Positions 18,488 to 26,977 of a DNA stretch of 64,000 nt are shown here, in pieces. The position numbers and the translations under genes are program-made. Position 1 is the first letter of the stretch, and every line of letters begins with the position of its first letter. Below the pieces are notes generated by a model, which had not been told where the DNA came from, ran no database searches, and worked only from the letters and a program-made list of their open reading frames with translations. The stretch covers positions 36,498 to 100,497 of the forward strand of contig CAIUDH010000100.1 in the NCBI GenBank assembly GCA_903897855.1, read 5' to 3'. The DNA comes from an uncultured Bacteroidota bacterium. GTDB taxonomy: Bacteria > Bacteroidota > Bacteroidia > UKL13-3.

Positions 18488-19495
18488 ATGAGTACCATTC
18501 AGCCTTTATTTGAGCAAATAAAAAAACTTACTGCTCCAAAAATTGTGATAACAACGCACCATAAGCCCGATGCAGATGCATTAGGTTCGAGCTTGGGCTT
18601 ATACAATTTCTTCAAAAATGCGGGAATCGCCTCCCAAGTTATTTCACCCACCGACTACGGCGATTTCTTGAATTGGATGGCGGGCGAAGCCACTATTATT
18701 AATTTCGAGGAGAACAAAATCAAATGTGAAAAACTTGTTAGTGAGGCTAATTTTGTATTCTGTCTGGATTTTAATGCTTTAAGCAGGATAAACGATTTGG
18801 GGGCCATGGTAGCAAAAAGCACGGCTAAAAAAGTACTTATCGACCATCATCTAAACCCAGAACGGTTTTATGACTATGAGCATTGGAGTAGCAATAGCAG
18901 CAGTACCTGTGAATTGCTCTTTGATGTAATCAAACTTTGGGATTACAGCTTGTTGAATAAAGATATTGCCCAATGTTTATATGCAGGTATGATGACCGAT
19001 ACCGGCTCATTTCGCTTTCCATCCACTAGCAGTCATACCCACCTGGTCGCGGCCGAACTCTTAAAATTTGATATTGAACATCACTCTATTCACGAACACA
19101 TTTCCGACTCTTTCACCGAAGACAGTGTTCGTTTTGTAGGCTATGTTATCTCCCAAAAATTGGTCATAATCCCGGAGTATCATATCGCTTACATGACGGT
19201 AAGCCAAGAAGAACTTATGAAATATAACGTAGCAACCGGAGATACCGAAGGTTTGGTAAATTACGGCTTAGAAATAAGAGGAATTAAGCTTGCTGCTTTA
19301 TTTATCGATCGGAAGCATTTGGTGAAGATGAGTTTTAGAAGTAAAGGCAATTTCCCCGCCAACGAGTTTGCTGCTAAATACTTTAATGGGGGTGGGCACT
19401 TTCATGCTGCCGGTGGGCAATCGGAGTTATCATTGGAAGAAACTGTAGACCTATTTTTAACTGCGTTGCCTGATTGGGCACCTCTGTTAACCTAA
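18488..19495 (+). CDS. DHH-family phosphoesterase, NrnA type
   Basis: This protein has 335 residues. The DHH domain motifs are HHKPDADALGSSLGLY (motif I), FCLDFN (motif II), LIDHHLNP (the DHH motif) and MMTDTGSFRFPST (motif IV). The DHHA1 domain ends with GGGHFHAAGG. NrnA-type enzymes degrade short oligoribonucleotides and 3'-phosphoadenosine 5'-phosphate with Mn2+; this is the likely role here, although relatives hydrolyse cyclic dinucleotides or linear pGpG. It heads a three-gene operon with a TPR lipoprotein (6-base gap) and a YjjG-like nucleotidase (1-base overlap), so part of the operon may serve nucleotide salvage or clean-up. Confidence 0.88.
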   Translation: MSTIQPLFEQIKKLTAPKIVITTHHKPDADALGSSLGLYNFFKNAGIASQVISPTDYGDFLNWMAGEATIINFEENKIKCEKLVSEANFVFCLDFNALSRINDLGAMVAKSTAKKVLIDHHLNPERFYDYEHWSSNSSSTCELLFDVIKLWDYSLLNKDIAQCLYAGMMTDTGSFRFPSTSSHTHLVAAELLKFDIEHHSIHEHISDSFTEDSVRFVGYVISQKLVIIPEYHIAYMTVSQEELMKYNVATGDTEGLVNYGLEIRGIKLAALFIDRKHLVKMSFRSKGNFPANEFAAKYFNGGGHFHAAGGQSELSLEETVDLFLTALPDWAPLLT

Positions 19496-19501
19496 CAAAT
19501 C

Positions 19502-20200
19502 ATGCACAAAAAATTCATTACTCTCAGCTTAATAGCACTGCTCTATTCGTGTTCAAACAACGAACCAAAAAACAAACACAAGCACTATGTCAAGGTTTAT
19601 GAAAGTGCATTACGACTCGGCGATGTGAATGTGGCTATTAATGCGTGCTATGATATTATCGCCAACGACAGCACACAAACCAACTACTATGACACCTTGG
19701 TTTATTTATATCTCAACACACGCAACGATGGTTCTACGTTTCTGGCCGCCCGTAACAGTTTAAAGTACCACCCTAATAATGAGAAAATGACTCGTGTGGC
19801 AGCCGACTACTCCAAAATTTTAGGCATGCCCGATACGGCCATCGCCTACTATAAAAAGACTTTCGTGCTCACGAACAAGCTAGAAAACATGTATGATGTG
19901 GCACAGGTGCAGTATAATGCAGGATATGACGCAGCAGCTGAAGAGACGGCGGATATGATTATCAAAACACCCGACAGTGAAAAGATTTTTATTGGCATCT
20001 CTGTGGCACAGGAAACCCCTCAGCAAATTCCACTTAGAGCCGCTGCCTACAATATAAAAGGCACTATTTTTATCGCCCTTGGGAGCAAAGAAATTGCCTT
20101 ACGCTATTTTGACGAAGCCTTGAAAATCACCCCTGAATTTAAGGTGGCTAAGAAAAACAAAGAAGATATCATGAATGGGAAAATAAAATTTGAAAAATAA
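19502..20200 (+). CDS. TPR lipoprotein, paralogue of the 7.7-kb protein
   Basis: This protein of 232 residues has a lipoprotein signal (lipobox LYSC, Cys17) followed by a charged linker, then TPR-like helical pairs. It is clearly related to the soluble TPR protein at 7708-8448, with the same order of repeats and shared segments near residues 38-60 and 175-200. The function is unknown. It lies between a DHH phosphoesterase and a HAD nucleotidase, and its stop overlaps the next start (TAATG), implying tight co-translation. Confidence 0.8.
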   Translation: MHKKFITLSLIALLYSCSNNEPKNKHKHYVKVYESALRLGDVNVAINACYDIIANDSTQTNYYDTLVYLYLNTRNDGSTFLAARNSLKYHPNNEKMTRVAADYSKILGMPDTAIAYYKKTFVLTNKLENMYDVAQVQYNAGYDAAAEETADMIIKTPDSEKIFIGISVAQETPQQIPLRAAAYNIKGTIFIALGSKEIALRYFDEALKITPEFKVAKKNKEDIMNGKIKFEK

Positions 20201-20886
20201 TGTACAAATACTTGTTTTTTGACCTTGATCATACCCTCTGGGATTTCGAGAGAAATGCAGCAGCCTCGTTAAAGGATCTCCACTCAAAACACGATTTAAA
20301 TAGGCACCAAATCACGGATACCGATTTCGTAAGCAAATATACCGAGATTAACCATGCCCTTTGGCGTTTGTATCATAAAGGCGAAATTGATAAAGAATTT
20401 TTACGCACACAGCGATTCATCAAAACATTTGAATATTTCAGCGTCCCCGCCGACCAAATACCTTTAAATTTATGGGATGAATACTTAGAGCTTCTACCCT
20501 TCCGCACCCATCTCATGGCTGGCTGCATTGAACTCATGGAATATCTCAATCCGAAATATAAGATGACCATTATTACCAATGGATTTAAGGAGGTACAACA
20601 TAAGAAGATGCAAAATAGTAAACTGCTAACCTATTTTGACCATCTCGTGATAAGTGAAGATGTAGGACACCAAAAACCAGCCAAAGAAATTTTCGAATAC
20701 GCCATGCAACTCAATCACTGCAAGCCTAGCGAAGTTCTAATGATTGGCGACAATGTGGAAGCAGATATACAAGGGGCCAACAATGCCGGTATCGATAGTG
20801 TTTTCTATAATCCGTCGAACCTACCCGATAGCGTTGGCGCCACCTTTGAAATTAAGTCATTATTGGAATTAAAAAGATTGGTTTGA
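20200..20886 (+). CDS. YjjG-family noncanonical pyrimidine nucleotidase (HAD)
   Basis: This HAD-superfamily hydrolase has 228 residues. Motif I is FFDLDHTLWDFE (nucleophile Asp9), typical of YjjG, which has His-Thr in place of Gly-Thr. Motif II lies at IITNGF, motif III at HQKPAKEIFEYA, and motif IV at MIGDNVEADIQGANNAG. YjjG removes phosphate from non-canonical pyrimidine nucleotides such as halogenated or oxidised dUMP/dTMP. This fits the neighbouring DHH phosphoesterase as a nucleotide-cleaning operon, though that link is inference. The end of the operon is not marked by a clear terminator. Confidence 0.87.
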   Translation: MYKYLFFDLDHTLWDFERNAAASLKDLHSKHDLNRHQITDTDFVSKYTEINHALWRLYHKGEIDKEFLRTQRFIKTFEYFSVPADQIPLNLWDEYLELLPFRTHLMAGCIELMEYLNPKYKMTIITNGFKEVQHKKMQNSKLLTYFDHLVISEDVGHQKPAKEIFEYAMQLNHCKPSEVLMIGDNVEADIQGANNAGIDSVFYNPSNLPDSVGATFEIKSLLELKRLV

Positions 20887-20927
20887 TTCGAACCCACTCA
20901 AGCATTTACCTTTTTTGTTAATCCAGT

Positions 20928-20954
20928 ACAAAGTAAAAACAATCTTTACTTTGT
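20928..20954 (+). repeat. inverted repeat at the gldN start
   Basis: ACAAAGTAAA and TTTACTTTGT form a perfect 10-bp stem with a 7-base loop, ending two bases before the gldN ATG. It could be an operator, or an RNA hairpin that hides the ribosome-binding region. It is A/T-rich and lacks a following T-run, so it is not a classical terminator. Confidence 0.6.
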
Positions 20955-20955
20955 T

Positions 20956-21780
20956 ATGAAAATCCCCCAGCTCCTCTTCACCATTATCACCCCCTTCTTG
21001 GTTTATTCACAACCTTCTACCATACAGAACGACCAACGAAATATTTATATAAAACAATCGATTGCCGAACGCAATCCAGTGGCATGGCCCTACTTGCCAG
21101 AACGTGATGTGTTTATTTGCAAGTATGTGGAGCGAATGATTGACACTCGGGAGAAAATGAATCTATGCATGCGCTGGCCACAACAACCTTTGATGGAGGT
21201 GATTTATAACGCACTTAAAGAAGGGAAAATTCATGCCTATAAAACCGCTCTCTTGGATTCCACTTACGATTCGGATGATGCACGAATGATCGGCTCAATT
21301 ACTACAACCATAAACGAACAACTCACGGAAGACGAATATAACACTCGAGAAACCCGTGTCACCTCAGCTTTAAACGCGAGCGAGATCAAAAAATTTAAAG
21401 TGATGGAGAATTGGATTTTTGACCGAAACACGGGCGAGCAGTACACTCGTATTTACGCCATAGCTCCTATCTATAATCTCAGCATTTCGGGTGTTTTATT
21501 GGGCGAGCAGCCTTTGTTTTTTTTAAGTTATAAAGAGTGCCGTAAACTATTTGTGAACACCCCACTTTTTAATCGTCAGAACGATGCTGCTCAACTCAGC
21601 TACGACGACTTTTTCGAACAACGCTTATTTAGTAGTTGCCTTTTGAAAACAAGTAATGTATTCGATTTAGCGATACGCGATATGGAAGCATATAAGCTCG
21701 ACGGTGTAGAGGCTTTAATGGAGGGAAATGTGCAAAATGAAAACTTATTTAATACCGAACATGACCTGTGGGAATATTAA
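20956..21780 (+). CDS. gldN: GldN-family protein of the type IX secretion machinery
   Basis: This protein of 274 residues has a signal peptide (MKIPQLLFTIITPFLVYSQ). Family segments include REKMNLCMRWPQQPLMEVIY, followed by LKEGKIHAYKTALLDS, then the conserved Asp-rich stretch DSTYDSDDARM and KVMENWIFDRNTGEQYTRIYA. GldN (PorN) forms the periplasmic ring with GldK under the outer membrane in the type IX secretion system. The usual gldKLMN gene order is absent: this copy stands alone between a nucleotidase gene and the sphingolipid operon, so it is either a relocated gldN or an additional paralogue. A perfect inverted repeat lies against its start codon. Confidence 0.87.
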   Translation: MKIPQLLFTIITPFLVYSQPSTIQNDQRNIYIKQSIAERNPVAWPYLPERDVFICKYVERMIDTREKMNLCMRWPQQPLMEVIYNALKEGKIHAYKTALLDSTYDSDDARMIGSITTTINEQLTEDEYNTRETRVTSALNASEIKKFKVMENWIFDRNTGEQYTRIYAIAPIYNLSISGVLLGEQPLFFLSYKECRKLFVNTPLFNRQNDAAQLSYDDFFEQRLFSSCLLKTSNVFDLAIRDMEAYKLDGVEALMEGNVQNENLFNTEHDLWEY

Positions 21781-22145
21781 CCACTCTCATGAACTCTCCA
21801 AAACTACTCTTATCCTAAAGCCCCAAAATTAATTGCCCTCCCTACTAGAAGAATGAGACGAGACTCTACAAAACTTCCCTCACGATTCGCTCCTCCTATT
21901 TTTATTTTTTTATACGGATTATTATCCGTTATCTTGTATAGTCTTTTACATGCTTGAAGAAATCTACTGAATCAATATTTCTGTACATCAATACAATGTG
22001 CAATGAAGAGCCTTTTGACTGTAAATTTAAGCTGACTCGTTAATGGATTTGTCCAAAACGGAGTAGTTTAGAACAAAGGGGGGAAACAGCAGACAAAAAC
22101 AATGCATTGTTTTTCTTATTTAGAAACCAATAAATTTAATAAACA
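21781..22145. other. 365-base intergenic region upstream of sphingolipid operon
   Basis: There is no reading frame of gene-like character here. The only structured element I can see is a perfect palindrome at 22095-22114. No exact TAnnTTTG element is found close to the start of the downstream gene. Confidence 0.6.
22095..22114. promoter_or_regulatory. perfect 20-bp palindrome before serine palmitoyltransferase
   Basis: AAAAACAATG is followed directly by its reverse complement CATTGTTTTT. It lies 31 bases ahead of the start codon, a suitable place for a dimeric repressor. As RNA it would form a weak A/U-rich hairpin without a loop, so a DNA-binding site is the better reading. Confidence 0.5.
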
Positions 22146-23360
22146 ATGAACCCATTACAAAAAAAGATGGAGGCTTATACTAGTCCTCAGGAGGTGAAGA
22201 AACAAGGATTTTACCCCTTTTTCAAGGCTATCGAATCGGCACAGGATACGGTCATTGAACTGAACGGAAAAAAACTGCTCATGTTTGGCTCCAATAGTTA
22301 TTTAGGACTAACCAATCATCCAGTGATTAAAGAAGCAGCCATTAATGCTATAAAAAAATATGGCACAGGATGCGCTGGTTCTCGCTTTTTAAATGGCACG
22401 CTTGACCTGCATAATAAACTAGAGGCTTCATTGGCATCGTTCGTTGGCAAAGAGTCAGCACTCGTATTTAGCACCGGATTTCAGGCTAATCTAGGGGCTG
22501 TTTCGGCACTTACTGGAAGGCATGACTATCTTCTTATCGACGATGCGGATCATGCCTCCATTATTGATGGTTGCCGACTTTCCTTTTCAAAAGTCATAAA
22601 ATTTAAGCATAATGATATGACCTCTCTTGAAAAAGAACTCAAATCGCTTCCTGAAGACAAAATCAAACTCATCATCGTGGATGGCGTATTTAGTATGGAA
22701 GGTGACATTACGAATTTACCAGAGATAGTAAGACTATCGGCCAAATATAATGGCAGTATTATGGTAGATGAAGCCCATTCTATGGGTGTCCTAGGCAAGA
22801 ACGGCTCAGGCACAGCTTCACATTTCGGATTAACAAAAGAGGTAGATGTGATTATGGGCACATTCAGCAAATCATTATCCACGGTGGGTGGTTTTATTGC
22901 CGCTGATGAAGCTCTAATTAATTATCTCAAACACAACTCACGTTCATTAATTTTCAGTGCTAGTATTTCCCCTGCCAATGCAGCAAGTGCCATTGCCGCC
23001 TTAGAAATTGTTAAAGCAGAACCTGAACGTCTCCAACAGCTCTGGACGAATACTCATTACGCCATGAAACTACTTAAAGAACTTGGATTCGATATTGGAA
23101 AAACAGAAACTCCGATCATTCCAATTTATGTGCGCGACGATCTAAAAACCTTTATGCTCACTCAAATGTTAGTAGAAGAGGGCGTATTCGTTAATCCTAT
23201 CATTTCTCCGGCCGTACGTAGCGACTCGTCATTAATTCGGTTCTCGTTGATGGCGACCCATTCGTTAGAACAAATTGATATCGCGATTCATAAAATACAC
23301 AAAATTGCTTCTAAATTAGGGATCGTAACTGACTCAAAATCTACTTCTTCCAATGATTAA
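22146..23360 (+). CDS. spt: serine palmitoyltransferase-type alpha-oxoamine synthase
   Basis: This PLP enzyme has 404 residues. The alpha-oxoamine synthase family joins an amino acid to an acyl-CoA; in Bacteroidota with this neighbourhood the reaction is L-serine plus palmitoyl-CoA to 3-ketosphinganine, the first sphingolipid step. Motifs are GSNSYLGLTNHP, GTGCAGSRFLNGT, VDEAHSMGVLG and the PLP-lysine motif GTFSKSLSTVGGF (Lys242). It is normal in length. Close relatives are KBL and BioF, but no threonine or biotin genes are adjacent, and the next three genes fit sphingolipid synthesis. The gene overlaps the next start by 8 bases. Confidence 0.85.
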   Translation: MNPLQKKMEAYTSPQEVKKQGFYPFFKAIESAQDTVIELNGKKLLMFGSNSYLGLTNHPVIKEAAINAIKKYGTGCAGSRFLNGTLDLHNKLEASLASFVGKESALVFSTGFQANLGAVSALTGRHDYLLIDDADHASIIDGCRLSFSKVIKFKHNDMTSLEKELKSLPEDKIKLIIVDGVFSMEGDITNLPEIVRLSAKYNGSIMVDEAHSMGVLGKNGSGTASHFGLTKEVDVIMGTFSKSLSTVGGFIAADEALINYLKHNSRSLIFSASISPANAASAIAALEIVKAEPERLQQLWTNTHYAMKLLKELGFDIGKTETPIIPIYVRDDLKTFMLTQMLVEEGVFVNPIISPAVRSDSSLIRFSLMATHSLEQIDIAIHKIHKIASKLGIVTDSKSTSSND

Positions 23361-24477
23361 CATAAAAAAGGTTTCAACGTCTAAAGACCTTGCAGGTTTT
23401 ATTGACTTTCCACATCATTTATACAAAGATGATGTCAATTATGTACCTGAGCTTTTTATTGCTCAACGAGATTTGTTAGATGTTAAAAAACATCCATTTT
23501 TCAAGCACTCAAAACTCAATCTGTTTGTTGCCATGCGAGACAACAAGATTGTGGGTAGGATCGCTGCCATAAGAAATAATAATCACTTAAAATACTATAG
23601 CAATTCGAAAGACGGCTTCTGGGGGTTCTTTGATGTGATTAATGACTATGCTGTTGCTGAGAAACTCTTTGATACCGTTTCAGCATGGGTAAAAAGCGAA
23701 GGCTTAACTACCGTTATTGGACCCGTTAATTATTCAACCAATGAAACATGCGGGGTGCTTGTTCAAGGATTTGATTCGCCACCGGTGGTCATGATGACCT
23801 ACAACAAAGACTACTACCCTGAATTTATTGAAAAATATGGTTATCGTAAAAAAATGGACCTCATCGCATACCATCTAAAAACTGATGAACTGTCGGATCG
23901 GACAGTAAACCTTGTAGCTAGATTAGAAGATCGATTGAAATTGAGAGGTATTACCATTCGCACGGTCAATATCAAGGAATTTCAAAAGGAAGTGCAGAAA
24001 ATTAAAGAAATCTATAACTCGGCCTGGGATAAAAATTGGGGATTCGTTCCGATGACTGACGAGGAATTTGAGGTAATGGCCAAAGACATGAAAATGATCC
24101 TCGACCCTGACTTTTGCTATCTCGCCGAACATAATGGCAAACCAGTAGGATTCTCGCTTGCCATACCCGATATGAATCAGGTTTTTATTACGATTAAAAA
24201 AGGAAGATTACTTCCAACTGGGCTCTTTAAATTGCTTTTCAACAAAGGAAAAGTAAATAAAATGCGTGTTATAACCCTTGGTGTGGTTGAAGAATACCGT
24301 AAAATGGGAATTGAAGCAAGTTTCTATGCTCGAAATATTATCACCGCCAGAAAGAAAAATATTGTCTCGGCCGAAGCCGGATGGATTTTAGAAACCAACG
24401 AGATGATGAATAAGGCGTTACTGAATATCAATGCAGAGCCTTATAAAAAATATAGGATGTACGAACTTGCTCTCTGA
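23353..24477 (+). CDS. GNAT-fold acyltransferase, candidate ceramide synthase
   Basis: This protein of 374 residues has the layout of a GNAT acyltransferase. An N-terminal half contains FFKHSKLNLFVAMRDNKIVG. A C-terminal half contains VITLGVVEEYRKMGIEAS, which resembles the acyl-CoA pyrophosphate loop (V..~yR..Gi). In Bacteroidota, proteins of this type are common next to serine palmitoyltransferase, and bacterial ceramide synthases are known to be GNAT-like proteins, so N-acylation of sphinganine is a reasonable inference. The sequence alone does not prove the substrate. It overlaps the upstream gene by 8 bases and ends one base before the start of the next. Confidence 0.65.
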   Translation: MINIKKVSTSKDLAGFIDFPHHLYKDDVNYVPELFIAQRDLLDVKKHPFFKHSKLNLFVAMRDNKIVGRIAAIRNNNHLKYYSNSKDGFWGFFDVINDYAVAEKLFDTVSAWVKSEGLTTVIGPVNYSTNETCGVLVQGFDSPPVVMMTYNKDYYPEFIEKYGYRKKMDLIAYHLKTDELSDRTVNLVARLEDRLKLRGITIRTVNIKEFQKEVQKIKEIYNSAWDKNWGFVPMTDEEFEVMAKDMKMILDPDFCYLAEHNGKPVGFSLAIPDMNQVFITIKKGRLLPTGLFKLLFNKGKVNKMRVITLGVVEEYRKMGIEASFYARNIITARKKNIVSAEAGWILETNEMMNKALLNINAEPYKKYRMYELAL

Positions 24478-24478
24478 G

Positions 24479-25474
24479 ATGAAAAAGGTATTAATCACAG
24501 GAGCAAGCGGTTTTATAGGTAGCTTCATGGTAGAGGAAGCACTGAAAAGAAACTATGAGGTTTATGCCGGTATTCGAATAGGAAGCAGTACCATTTACCT
24601 TGCCGACCCTAGAATAAAATTTATCGAGCTCAACTTTGCGGATGTAGAAATACTGCGTCTACAACTCTCCGAATTCCCTTACTTCGACTATGTAATTCAT
24701 AGTGCAGGATTGACCAAAGGTTTCAATAAAAAAGATTATTTCACCTCTAATTATCAATATACCAAAAATTTTATTGACGTATTAATAGATCAAAAACGAG
24801 TTCCTGAAAAATTTATTTATATGAGCAGCCTCGCCGCTTTCGGTCCAGGTGATCCAATACTATTGAATGCTGTAAAATTGTCAGACACGCCTAAACCTGT
24901 TACTTCCTACGGGAAAAGCAAGCTTAAATCTGAGAATTATTTAACTTCTCTACTTAATTTCCCTTACCTCATTATAAGACCAACAGCAGTTTATGGCCCT
25001 AGAGAAAAGGAGCTACTCACCATATTTAAACTCATCAATTCTAATTTGGAACTTTTGGTAGGATTTAAAAAGCAACAACTCACTTTTGTGTATGTATCCG
25101 ACCTTGTAGAAGCCGTGTTTCAAGCCATGGAATCGAACCTTACCAACCGAGGTTATTTTGTGAGTGATGGACATGTTTATGACGGGAAAATGCTAGGGAA
25201 CATCATCCGGAAGCATCTCGAAAAAAGAACCATTCGCATACAAATACCTACGATATTGGTTCGGCTTATTGCTGTGGTTACTGAGGCAACTAAATACATA
25301 ACCCGCAAACAGCCTATGTTAAACCTTGAAAAAATAAAGGAGTTGGAAGCGAGTAATTGGAATTGTGATATACAGCCACTTCGCGATGATTTAGATTTCA
25401 AACCAGCGTATGATTTAGAACGAGGGATTCAAGAAACTATTGCATGGTATAAGAAGGCAAGGTGGTTAAAATAA
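24479..25474 (+). CDS. extended SDR (NAD-dependent epimerase/dehydratase type), candidate ceramide reductase
   Basis: This Rossmann-fold oxidoreductase has 331 residues. The dinucleotide-binding motif is LITGASGFIGSFM at the N-terminus, and the catalytic motif YxxxK is YGKSK (in TSYGKSKLKSE), preceded by the Ser of MSSLAAFG. This extended SDR type next to serine palmitoyltransferase matches the CerR-type enzymes proposed to reduce 3-ketosphinganine or oxidised ceramide with NAD(P)H; that assignment is by context. I chose the ATG at 24479, one base after the preceding stop, because it begins exactly at the Rossmann strand. Confidence 0.75.
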   Translation: MKKVLITGASGFIGSFMVEEALKRNYEVYAGIRIGSSTIYLADPRIKFIELNFADVEILRLQLSEFPYFDYVIHSAGLTKGFNKKDYFTSNYQYTKNFIDVLIDQKRVPEKFIYMSSLAAFGPGDPILLNAVKLSDTPKPVTSYGKSKLKSENYLTSLLNFPYLIIRPTAVYGPREKELLTIFKLINSNLELLVGFKKQQLTFVYVSDLVEAVFQAMESNLTNRGYFVSDGHVYDGKMLGNIIRKHLEKRTIRIQIPTILVRLIAVVTEATKYITRKQPMLNLEKIKELEASNWNCDIQPLRDDLDFKPAYDLERGIQETIAWYKKARWLK

Positions 25475-25487
25475 TTTTTTGTTCATT

Positions 25488-26147
25488 ATGAATCGTTTGA
25501 CTTCGCATCTTTTCCCTGCCCCTTTTGCAGCATTCAAAACCAACTGGAGCAATGCTTGGCGTTTGACTTCATTTAAGCGTCAGGCCTTCGCTATCGCTGT
25601 GGTTTCTGTATTCATTGTTACGTTCATTTCAGATTATTTAAATTTTATAGAGTCAAGACCCGGGCATCGAATTTCTGATTTGCTCTTGAATATTTTAGAG
25701 GTCCGAAACCTATCGATAGGCATATTCATCCTATTGTATTCTTCCATCCTACTTTCTGCGATTAACTTAAGTGTAAGCCCTATTCAACTCCTAAAAGCAG
25801 TGCAAGCATTTTGTTTGCTAACAAGCCTTAGAATGATCTGCCTTTACCTGATTCCATTGGAGGCTGATGCTTCCATGATTCCGCTTGAAGACCCCTTTGT
25901 AGGTCGTTACTTTTATGGTGACACCTTAATAACTAAAGACTTGTTTTTCTCAGGACACGTTTCTACCATGGCTTTACTTATGCTAGCCATTCCGTATCGC
26001 CCACTAAAATATTATCTTATAGCTGCAACCGCATTGGTAGCCATGTTTTTACTGACCCAACATGTGCATTATACAATCGACGTATTTGCAGCACCTCTCT
26101 TCTCGTGGGGCTCTTATACCCTCGTTTCAAAATTACGAGTAAAATAG
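25488..26147 (+). CDS. PAP2_C / sphingomyelin synthase-like membrane protein
   Basis: This protein of 219 residues has about five to six membrane segments. The two signature motifs of the sphingomyelin-synthase-like lipid phosphatase/transferase group are present: KDLFFSGHVSTM and HVHYTIDVFAAP, giving the catalytic His-His-Asp set. In eukaryotes these enzymes move a phosphoryl head group between phospholipid and ceramide; in a bacterial sphingolipid operon the natural guess is head-group transfer to, or dephosphorylation of, a sphingolipid. Its exact donor is unknown. I start it at ATG 25488, 13 bases after the SDR stop. It is last in the operon and faces pssA. Confidence 0.75.
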   Translation: MNRLTSHLFPAPFAAFKTNWSNAWRLTSFKRQAFAIAVVSVFIVTFISDYLNFIESRPGHRISDLLLNILEVRNLSIGIFILLYSSILLSAINLSVSPIQLLKAVQAFCLLTSLRMICLYLIPLEADASMIPLEDPFVGRYFYGDTLITKDLFFSGHVSTMALLMLAIPYRPLKYYLIAATALVAMFLLTQHVHYTIDVFAAPLFSWGSYTLVSKLRVK

Positions 26148-26155
26148 CTTAAAAA

Positions 26156-26878
26156 TTAAGCTTCTTCGTTGGCAAGAGTTACTGAAATAACAATATAGGC
26201 CAAAATTATTAGCGGTAAGGCTATCAGTTTTAATGCTATAAGTAATGCGGCACTTACACCCAATAAAATATATCGGGCTTTGTTAGACCTATAGTCATAG
26301 GTTGTAAATTTTAAAGATATCAATTTCATTTCCGAAAGCATCAGGTAACATAATCCGAAAATCATAAAAATGAGTGTGATAGGATGCACCATAAAATTGC
26401 TTACCCACTCCGGTGTTTTCTCACCGAAAACAATAAACGGCAGTGCGGCCACAATGAAACTCATCGAAGGCACTGGCAATCCAATAAACCCATCGGTTTG
26501 CCTTGTATCAATATTAAATTTGGCTAGGCGCCAGGCCGATCCACAAGGCAATAAGAAAGCAGCAAAAGAGTACCAGTTTCTCAAGGGGTCAAAATCAATG
26601 GTTAAAAAATTACTGTTATAATAAAATAAAGAGAAAACGATGAAACCCGGAGCCACACCGAAACTCACCACATCGGCAAGCGAGTCGAGTTCTTTGCCTA
26701 TGGTTGAATATGAGTGGGTTAAGCGAGCCACCAAGCCATCCAAAAAATCAAAAACAGCAGCTGCAAGGATAAAGAGCGAAGCCGTTTGCAAATCGATACG
26801 AATACAATAGACGATGGATAGGCAACCACAAATTAAATTGAGGCATGTTACAGCATTGGCGAGGTTTCTCTTTATCAT
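26156..26878 (-). CDS. pssA: CDP-diacylglycerol-serine O-phosphatidyltransferase
   Basis: This inner-membrane enzyme has 240 residues and forms phosphatidylserine, the precursor of phosphatidylethanolamine. The CDP-alcohol phosphotransferase motif is visible as DFLDGLVARLTHSYS followed by GKELDSLADVVSFG (D..DG..AR...G...D...D), near residues 43-72. The region has about six to seven hydrophobic segments. It converges with the sphingolipid operon (8 bases between stops) and reads in the same direction as the TolC-adaptor operon, 99 bases downstream of it. No psd gene is in the window. Confidence 0.9.
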   Translation of the reverse strand: MIKRNLANAVTCLNLICGCLSIVYCIRIDLQTASLFILAAAVFDFLDGLVARLTHSYSTIGKELDSLADVVSFGVAPGFIVFSLFYYNSNFLTIDFDPLRNWYSFAAFLLPCGSAWRLAKFNIDTRQTDGFIGLPVPSMSFIVAALPFIVFGEKTPEWVSNFMVHPITLIFMIFGLCYLMLSEMKLISLKFTTYDYRSNKARYILLGVSAALLIALKLIALPLIILAYIVISVTLANEEA

Positions 26879-26977
26879 GATTAGTTATAAATGTGCTTCC
26901 GGGTGAAAAGTATTCGGGGTTCCAGGTTTGAGGCAATACTGATGAAACGTTATTTTCGAAATCAATATCTCGGCTAC

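Noticed and set aside
22146..23360. 2-amino-3-ketobutyrate CoA ligase or BioF
   Set aside because: The family motifs alone allow it, but the neighbouring GNAT, SDR and PAP2_C genes fit sphingolipid synthesis, and no threonine dehydrogenase or biotin genes are present.
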